Shown here piece after piece: positions 13,978 to 16,706 of a DNA stretch of 16,706 nucleotides; position 1 is the first letter of the stretch, and each line of letters starts with the position of its first letter. A program made the position numbers and the translations under genes. Below the pieces are notes generated by a model, which saw nothing but the letters and a program-made list of their open reading frames with translations, ran no database searches and was not told the origin of the DNA. The stretch comes from ZC4RG29 sp036273935 (GTDB lineage Bacteria; Bacteroidota; Bacteroidia; Cytophagales; Cyclobacteriaceae): assembly GCA_036273935.1 (NCBI GenBank), contig DASUGQ010000484.1, positions 1-16,706 on the forward strand, written 5' to 3'.

Positions 13978-15195
13978 TCAATGGTGATGACCAGCCATAG
14001 GATCAGAACCTTTTTTCAAAATAATTTCACTGTAAAGCAAATATGCTCCTGTTACGGCTATCCGGTCTCCTTCCTTTAGTCCGTCTGTTATCTCGATCTG
14101 CTCAAAATCCTCCAGGCCGGTCTTGACCATGCGAGGCTGAAATGTATTTAAACCCGTCTCTACATAAACGTGCGATCCTCTGCCTTCGCGGATCACAGCG
14201 TCGGTCGGGACGGCAATCGCATCACGTATTGAATGGGTAAAAAATACCTGGGCTTCCATGCCGGGCTTGAATTTTAATCCTGGATTTTCAATTTCAGCCC
14301 TAATCACGCTGACCTGTGAATTTCCCCGATATTCAGGGCTCATAAAAATTACTTTTCCTTCCACCGGTAAAGACTCAAATCCATTGACGCGCGCATTGAG
14401 CTTATCTCCGAATTTTACGAGGTCGACTTCGTTGGGATACAGTTCGGCTTCAAGCCACAAGCGACGGATGTCTTCAATGCGATAGAGCAATGTGCCTTCA
14501 TTAACATATTGACCTTCAGTAACACTTATTCTTGATATGATACCGCTCGAAGGCGAGAGTAGCGTGACACGACTTTGAATACTTTTAGATTGTGCCAGGG
14601 CGTCCACCTGTTTCTTACTCAGGCCGTACAATAATAATTTCTGTTCTGCAGCCCTGAGAAATGATTTATAGTGAGACTCGTCTTTCCCAAATGATTCATA
14701 TTGCTCTTTCGCAAGAAGATATTCTCGTTGTAAGGATAGCAATGTCTCGCTGTACAATTCATATAAAGGCTCTCCGGCCTGAACCATTCGTCCTGTTTCC
14801 TTGACAAACAACTTTTCAATTCTCCCGTCTGCGCGACTGCTTATGACCTCAGCTAAATCTTCGTCCTCCACGAGTCTTGCGTTTACGATCAGCGTTTGAC
14901 CCAGAGGTCGAACAGATACTTTCCGGGTGGTAATATTGGCCAGCTTCATCTGACTATCATTCAACATCAAAGAATTGGCGCTGTCATTCGACGTATTGAC
15001 TTTTACCAGCGTCATGCCGCAGATCGGGCAGACGCCTGGCTGATCCTGGATCACCTGCGGATGCATAGAACACGTGTACTTTACCTCCTCGGCTTTTGCG
15101 TGATCGTGTTGACCGAGGTTATCAGTCTTTTCTCCCCGTGAGCAGGCCGAAAGCAATGCAGTAATTATGTATAAGCAGATAACTAATGTTCTCAT
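13978..15195 (-). CDS. RND efflux periplasmic adaptor (CusB-like) with heavy-metal-binding domain
   Basis: The 405-residue lipoprotein (signal MRTLVICLYIITALLSAC, lipid Cys18) carries a His-containing linker and then a heavy-metal-binding domain (about 40-65): YTCSMHPQVIQDQPGVCPIC. This is followed by the membrane-fusion-protein core: beta-barrel/lipoyl part (SSRADGRIEKLFVKETGRMV), helical hairpin (about 150-205), second lipoyl half (LLSPSSGIISRISVTEGQYV), then barrel and membrane-proximal segments (MEAQVFF, IAVPTDAVIREG). It ends in DPMAGHHH, a probable metal-binding tail. It links an inner-membrane RND pump to the TolC-type channel and passes metal, most likely copper or silver. Only one base separates its ATG from the stop of the preceding adaptor gene, so the two are almost certainly co-transcribed. 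Confidence 0.93.
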   Translation of the reverse strand: MRTLVICLYIITALLSACSRGEKTDNLGQHDHAKAEEVKYTCSMHPQVIQDQPGVCPICGMTLVKVNTSNDSANSLMLNDSQMKLANITTRKVSVRPLGQTLIVNARLVEDEDLAEVISSRADGRIEKLFVKETGRMVQAGEPLYELYSETLLSLQREYLLAKEQYESFGKDESHYKSFLRAAEQKLLLYGLSKKQVDALAQSKSIQSRVTLLSPSSGIISRISVTEGQYVNEGTLLYRIEDIRRLWLEAELYPNEVDLVKFGDKLNARVNGFESLPVEGKVIFMSPEYRGNSQVSVIRAEIENPGLKFKPGMEAQVFFTHSIRDAIAVPTDAVIREGRGSHVYVETGLNTFQPRMVKTGLEDFEQIEITDGLKEGDRIAVTGAYLLYSEIILKKGSDPMAGHHH

Positions 15196-15196
15196 T

Positions 15197-16552
15197 TCAT
15201 TTCACTTTTATAAAACTTTCACTGTCGACAAGGTATTGCGCATTGATGGCAACATCTTCAGAGGAGGTTAAACCCTGCGCAATCGCCACCCAACCGTCTG
15301 TTTGCAAACTTACCTTTACAGGTCTTGCCCTGAATACATCTCCTTCTTTCACGAAGACAACGTCGTTCACGCCAAGATCGAGCACGGCCTCGCGCGGAAC
15401 CCACAATGCCTCTACCGGTTTTAATCGAATGGTAGCACGAACAAGTTGTCCGATCTTAAGTTCATCATTGTTCGGCACGTACACCCTCGCCTTGACAAAC
15501 TCTTGCCCTTCCGTAAAAAAGGGTTGAATGAAATCAATTTTCCCCTTTATCATATCCCCGTTACTCCAATCCAGTTCAACTTCATCACCCAAACTGACCA
15601 GACCAGATTTTGCAACCGGAAGATCAAGTTCAATACGCAAAGCTGAGGGATCAACAATTTTAAATAGCGGCTGGCCAACTGAAACATAATTCCCTTCCCT
15701 GATCAGTTCACTAGCCCGGACAGTCATTGGGGAAGGCGATGCCGACGAGGTTTCTCCCAATGCGCCGCCCATCCCTTCCTTCATTCCGGACGTCTTCGCG
15801 GATGCGCTGAGCACAGGAACCTGTTGCTCCAAGCCGATGACATATCCACTGTACTGGCTGTAAATAGGGAAAGAATAGAAAACTTTTCTCTTCCCGATCA
15901 ATTCACTCACCTGATTTTTCGTTACACCAAGCAAGTACAATCTTTCTTTCGCCGACGCAATGAGCCCGGTATTCATTGAATCATTTTCGACCAGGTACAA
16001 AAGCTCACGTTGCGCGGCAACCAGCTCGGGGCTATAGATGTCTGCTACCTTCTGTCCTTTACGAAGCTTCTGAAAAATATATTTCAAATACACCTTCTCA
16101 AGCCGACCGCCAATTCTCGCTGGAATAGTAAAAACATTTCGGGTATCATACGTCACTATGCCCTGTGCTGCAGTCACCACCGGCATTGACCTGAAGTCAC
16201 CCTTGATCGTCTTTACAGAAGATGACACTGCTTCGTTTGGAGAACTCACCAGACTGGCGAGATCCTCGGTTAATTCAATCTCTTCATTCAGGTTTGTTCG
16301 ACGTACAAGGTTCATTCCACAAATGGGGCACGTTCCGGGTTTGTCAGTAACGACGGACGGATGCATAGGGCAAGTGTAGGCGATTTGTTGTTCTGCTTGC
16401 TTCTTGCCGTTAGTACAAGCGACTAACAATAGCAGTGTAACAGCTAACAATTGACTCAAAGTAGTCGGCAAATGAAATCCGTTCATAAACCAAGCGGCAT
16501 TCAGCCCCTTCTTCGTTTCAACTTTATTCTTATTTCTCCAATTCTTTTTCAT
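15197..16552 (-). CDS. Second RND efflux periplasmic adaptor (CusB-like) with heavy-metal-binding domain
   Basis: From ATG 16552 the protein has 451 residues. A start at ATG 16486 (MNGFHLPTTLSQLLAVTLLL, lipobox VAC) would give a more normal lipoprotein signal. The frame also extends to a TTG at 16561. The heavy-metal-binding domain YTCPMHPSVVTDKPGTCPIC lies about residues 59-78. The adaptor core follows: IPARIGGRLEKVYLKYIFQK, helical hairpin (ELVAAQRELLYL to LLGVTKNQVSELIG), lipoyl half SQYSGYVIGLEQQVPV, REGNYVSVGQPLFKIV, and barrel LRIELDLPVAKSGLVSLGD. A Ser/Gly/Met-rich insert (about 243-282) interrupts the second lipoyl half. With ATG 16552 it overlaps the end of the TolC-family gene by 23 bases. 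It is probably a partner of the following adaptor in one pump. Confidence 0.92.
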   Translation of the reverse strand: MKKNWRNKNKVETKKGLNAAWFMNGFHLPTTLSQLLAVTLLLLVACTNGKKQAEQQIAYTCPMHPSVVTDKPGTCPICGMNLVRRTNLNEEIELTEDLASLVSSPNEAVSSSVKTIKGDFRSMPVVTAAQGIVTYDTRNVFTIPARIGGRLEKVYLKYIFQKLRKGQKVADIYSPELVAAQRELLYLVENDSMNTGLIASAKERLYLLGVTKNQVSELIGKRKVFYSFPIYSQYSGYVIGLEQQVPVLSASAKTSGMKEGMGGALGETSSASPSPMTVRASELIREGNYVSVGQPLFKIVDPSALRIELDLPVAKSGLVSLGDEVELDWSNGDMIKGKIDFIQPFFTEGQEFVKARVYVPNNDELKIGQLVRATIRLKPVEALWVPREAVLDLGVNDVVFVKEGDVFRARPVKVSLQTDGWVAIAQGLTSSEDVAINAQYLVDSESFIKVK

Positions 16553-16706
16553 AACGCGCAATCATCGTGTAGTACTCATCAAGTTTGTCAAGGTATTCTA
16601 CCTGGGCCATGTTCATGGCTTCCCAACCGTCTATGACAAGCGGGAGTTGTTCGCGGTTCTCTTCGTACGCCAACATCAGGGTCTGATAATTTTTTCGCAG
16701 CGCCGG
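16530..16706 (-). CDS. TolC-family outer membrane efflux protein, C-terminal end only
   Basis: The last 58 codons of a minus-strand gene are visible; it enters from the right edge. The peptide is strongly helical (ALRKNYQTLMLAYEENREQL, then VIDGWEAMNMAQVEYLDKLD, ending ARYEKELEK). It matches the C-terminal helix region of the TolC/CusC outer-membrane channel family, where the final helices end in a conserved YxxL..Y..AR.ELE pattern. It is the first visible gene of the metal efflux operon and overlaps the possible start of the next adaptor gene. The RND pump itself (CusA-like) is expected just beyond the window edge. The call depends on both context and this short tail. Confidence 0.78.
   Translation of the reverse strand, partial: PALRKNYQTLMLAYEENREQLPLVIDGWEAMNMAQVEYLDKLDEYYTMIARYEKELEK

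Noticed and set aside
1..16706. tRNA genes, CRISPR repeats, transposase or phage genes
   Set aside because: No T-arm-like motif in a cloverleaf context, no regularly spaced direct repeats outside coding low complexity, and no integrase or transposase motifs on either strand.

Overview
The window most likely comes from a Bacteroidota chromosome, probably Cytophagales-like. The evidence is the gene content (an NhaD antiporter, DUF3347 and HMBD-type metal efflux lipoproteins, a Tat-exported Gfo/Idh/MocA oxidoreductase, a DUF1080-like secreted lectin-fold protein), A-rich leaders with few Shine-Dalgarno sites, and a few matches to the TAnnTTTG -7 promoter element. The placement is an inference from families, not from a marker gene. 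I see no tRNA, rRNA, CRISPR array, transposase or phage gene.

Left part (1-2174, minus strand): an ECF42-type sigma factor with a C-terminal TPR extension lies upstream of a dihydrofolate-reductase-like (RibD C-terminal fold) gene cut by the window edge. The 108-base gap between them holds a TGTCGA / CGACTA pair with 17-base spacing, which fits an ECF42-type promoter. A gene-free stretch with a clear hairpin follows.

Centre-left (2175-5132, plus strand): a tight three-gene set of a condensation/alcohol-acetyltransferase-fold acyltransferase with HxxxDG, a zinc-ribbon six-helix membrane protein (DUF6320-like) and an HSL-type alpha/beta hydrolase. I read it as an acyl-transfer and ester-hydrolysis module of unknown substrate. 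After it come a gene-poor stretch, a small unknown gene, a secreted concanavalin-fold protein, and a secreted acidic protein built of seven tandem heptads followed by a Lys/Asp tail.

Centre (7542-10639): a membrane GAF-PAS sensor without any output domain converges on an NhaD-type sodium/proton antiporter. Upstream of nhaD, outside the usual ORF sizes, is a 31-residue one-helix membrane peptide gene followed by a perfect 13-bp hairpin. One arm of that hairpin can alternatively pair with the small gene itself. About 600 bases without a confident gene follow.

Right part (11265-16706): a Tat-exported glucose-fructose-oxidoreductase-like protein, then a second RibD_C/DHFR-family gene that is a pseudogene with three lesions, a bidirectional terminator, and a minus-strand heavy-metal (probably copper/silver) efflux operon. 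The operon reads TolC-family outer membrane protein (C-terminal end only), two successive RND periplasmic adaptors that both carry a heavy-metal-binding domain, and a DUF3347 lipoprotein.
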